DNA from: Clostridia bacterium
GTDB taxonomy: Bacteria; Bacillota; Clostridia; Saccharofermentanales; Saccharofermentanaceae
Reading direction: 5' to 3'
DNA length: 64,000 nt
Assembly: GCA_016287245.1 (NCBI GenBank)
Contig: JAEEWG010000003.1
Location: forward strand, 93,031-157,030
Shown here: piece by piece, positions 62,764-64,000 of the stretch
Position numbering within the stretch: the stretch's first letter is position 1
Layout: every line of letters begins with the position of its first letter
Position numbers and translations under genes: made by a program
The notes under the pieces: model-generated
Told to the model about the DNA's origin: nothing
Database searches by the model: none
What the model saw: the letters and a program-made list of their open reading frames with translations, nothing else

Positions 62764-63714
62764 ATGTTCGACTCAAGAAAGCAACTTGTATTATCGATAA
62801 CACTTCTTGTTGCTTTCTTTATTCTCAACAGTTGCACGAACAGTAAATCAAGCCAAATGCGGGAAGAATCACACTTAACAGATCCATCGTATGATTCATT
62901 ATCAATGTCCGACACGGCAGAAAACATCCAGCAAAAATCAGATAATAACACATCCGTATCAGATGGGCCTTCCGAGGAGAGCAATGAATTCTCAATACCC
63001 AAGGCTATATCGGATGCATCCAGGCGAATAGAATATGATGGTATCTCTAATCTTGATGGATACATGAAGTATGTAAATGACAGTCTTGCAAGTGAAACTC
63101 TCGAAGTTCCCATTTATTATGAAGACGATATTCTCTTCAACAATAATAGATCTTTTGAACTTAACAACGACGCTGCATGGACAATCGGTCTTTCAGGAAA
63201 CTGGCCTAACTATCCCGGTTTGATACTATACTGCTATCCTACCTCTGCGATTCGCCAAAGAGATGATGGATGCATATACTTTATGTATGAGACAGACACT
63301 GGGTATCGACTTTACCTTTTCTTCTTGAAAGACTTTGATGGACTTCGCTTGAGAGGCTATCCGATTTTGATTAAAAAAATCCTTTCGTCTAAGGACTTTG
63401 CCTCTATAAAGGTTGGAGATCCCATTTCTAAGGTTGAGGCAATAGATCCGGTTGCTACATTACACAAAAAGCAACTCGTTAATATTTGGCACATTGACCC
63501 AGCAACTTCTAAACACAACTCAGACAACGGTCATCCATGCACATCCCTTCACTATCTGTCGGACGGGCTACTGAAGATAGACTATGAAATGCTTGATACA
63601 GGTGACTTCTTGGTTTCAAACATATCAATACACAAGGACTATGTTATTACAGATCTTATTGGAGAAAAGATCAGTCACTATATTCTAGAAAATGACCTGC
63701 CTAATAACGATTGA
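62764..63714 (+). CDS. AT-rich lipoprotein of unknown function
   Basis: 316 aa from the ATG at 62764 (GGGAGG seven bases before; an open frame runs 40 codons further up but has no ribosome site). Signal peptide with lipobox LNSC. A Ser/Asp/Glu linker (25-90) precedes a globular domain with no known motif. Codon use is much richer in A/T than in the neighbours, and the gene stands beside an rRNA operon, which suggests recent acquisition. Confidence 0.65.
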   Translation: MFDSRKQLVLSITLLVAFFILNSCTNSKSSQMREESHLTDPSYDSLSMSDTAENIQQKSDNNTSVSDGPSEESNEFSIPKAISDASRRIEYDGISNLDGYMKYVNDSLASETLEVPIYYEDDILFNNNRSFELNNDAAWTIGLSGNWPNYPGLILYCYPTSAIRQRDDGCIYFMYETDTGYRLYLFFLKDFDGLRLRGYPILIKKILSSKDFASIKVGDPISKVEAIDPVATLHKKQLVNIWHIDPATSKHNSDNGHPCTSLHYLSDGLLKIDYEMLDTGDFLVSNISIHKDYVITDLIGEKISHYILENDLPNND

Positions 63715-63766
63715 TTTTGGCAAGATAAAGTACTGGGTCCAATGTTCATCGTGAAATGACGAGAAC

Positions 63767-63797
63767 AAAAAAAGATCATCCCTTGCGAGATGATCTT
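63767..63797 (-). terminator. rRNA operon terminator
   Basis: Leftward: AAAGATCATC, 8-base loop, GATGATCTTT, then a T-run. It begins at the CCA end of tRNA-Asn and ends the rRNA-tRNA transcript. Confidence 0.9.
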
Positions 63798-63873
63798 TGG
63801 CTCCTCCAGTAAGACTCGAACTTACGACCCTGCGGTTAACAGCCGCATGCTCTACCGACTGAGCTATAGAGGA
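63798..63873 (-). tRNA. tRNA-Asn (anticodon GTT)
   Basis: 76 nt with encoded CCA. Acceptor TCCTCTA pairs with TGGAGGA, D-arm GCTC/GAGC, anticodon stem TGCGG/CCGCA around CTGTTAA (anticodon GTT), T-arm GTAAG-TTCGAGT-CTTAC. All stems close. Lies 6 nt downstream of the 5S rRNA in the same transcript. Confidence 0.97.
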
Positions 63874-63879
63874 ATATAA

Positions 63880-63997
63880 TCCGGCAGCGATCTATTTTCC
63901 CGGGCCGTCTCCAGCCAAGTATCTTGGACACTGACGAGCTTAACTTCTGTGTTCGGTATGGGAACAGGTGTGGCCTCGCCGTAATAACCACCGGAAT
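63880..63997 (-). rRNA. rrf: 5S ribosomal RNA
   Basis: Leftward sequence has the 5S core CCACACCTGTTCCCATACCG, AACACAGAAGTTAAGCTC, then TACTTGGCTGGAGACGGCCC and GGGAAAATAGATCGCTGCCGG. The 5' and 3' ends are set by pairing of the terminal TCCGG with CCGGA and are approximate by a few bases. The 23S and 16S genes would lie to the right of the window. Confidence 0.93.
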
Positions 63998-64000
63998 GGT

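Overview
The window looks like a chromosomal segment of a Gram-positive clostridial bacterium (Bacillota, class Clostridia, roughly half G+C by eye). The reasons are strong GGAGG ribosome sites, many lipoproteins with a short lipobox and a Thr/Glu/Ser-rich spacer, no outer-membrane genes, an MEP isoprenoid pathway (ispD, ispF), a heterodimeric ABC exporter under a MarR regulator, and a Dlt-like cell-envelope acylation operon. Genus cannot be fixed from the sequence alone. No phage, transposase or CRISPR locus is visible; the right edge is the tail of an rRNA operon (5S rRNA, tRNA-Asn, terminator) read leftwards.

Layout. 1-7.3 kb: a WYL regulator at the left edge faces a rightward four-gene operon (DUF1015, FAD oxidoreductase, DUF2298 membrane protein, acyltransferase). 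7.3-12.4 kb: a secreted fibronectin-III-like protein, then an amino-sugar operon (glmM, a hexapeptide acyltransferase-like protein, nagB) and a small Cys-rich protein. 12.5-16.8 kb: a MarR-controlled heterodimeric ABC exporter with a clear promoter and operator. 16.9-20.2 kb: a lipoprotein, a divergent pair of paralogous four-helix membrane proteins and a 77-nt inverted-repeat element. 20.2-23 kb: serine biosynthesis (class V aminotransferase plus serA). 23.2-30.7 kb: a large degenerate-PP2C/transmembrane/LysM-like protein and two DUF885 lipoproteins flanking a small Feo-associated protein with an operator placed inside its promoter. 30.8-35.6 kb: an acyl-CoA-synthetase-like ligase followed by an ABC-2 exporter (permease, ATPase, permease). 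35.7-41.3 kb: radA-ispD facing ispF, a thioredoxin-like lipoprotein and an Mrp ATPase, then a methyltransferase and a lipoprotein. 41.4-46 kb: a beta-propeller sensor fused to HD-GYP, and a membrane-anchored SGNH-like protein. 46-49.3 kb: a zinc-ribbon/Tim44-like membrane protein and a helix-turn-helix/PurM fusion. 49.3-58.7 kb: a leftward envelope operon (lipoprotein, amidase, CpXC protein, Ig-transglutaminase, Asp/Glu racemase, amino-acid adenylating ligase, carrier protein, MBOAT). 58.8-64 kb: a DHH phosphoesterase, a tandem-repeat solenoid protein, an AT-rich lipoprotein and the RNA genes.

Most noteworthy. (i) A run of twelve evenly spaced hexamers in alternating orientation (CATGGG/CCCATG, about every 27 bp, 47549-47839) lies directly upstream of a gene that fuses an XRE-type DNA-binding domain to a PurM-like domain whose DGVGTK loop is altered; this looks like an undescribed sensor-regulator with its own operator array. 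(ii) The Dlt-like operon carries its own racemase, translationally linked to the adenylating enzyme, suggesting that an amino acid other than D-alanine may be put on the envelope. (iii) A degenerate PP2C/LysM-like receptor and an 18-repeat solenoid protein have no assigned function.
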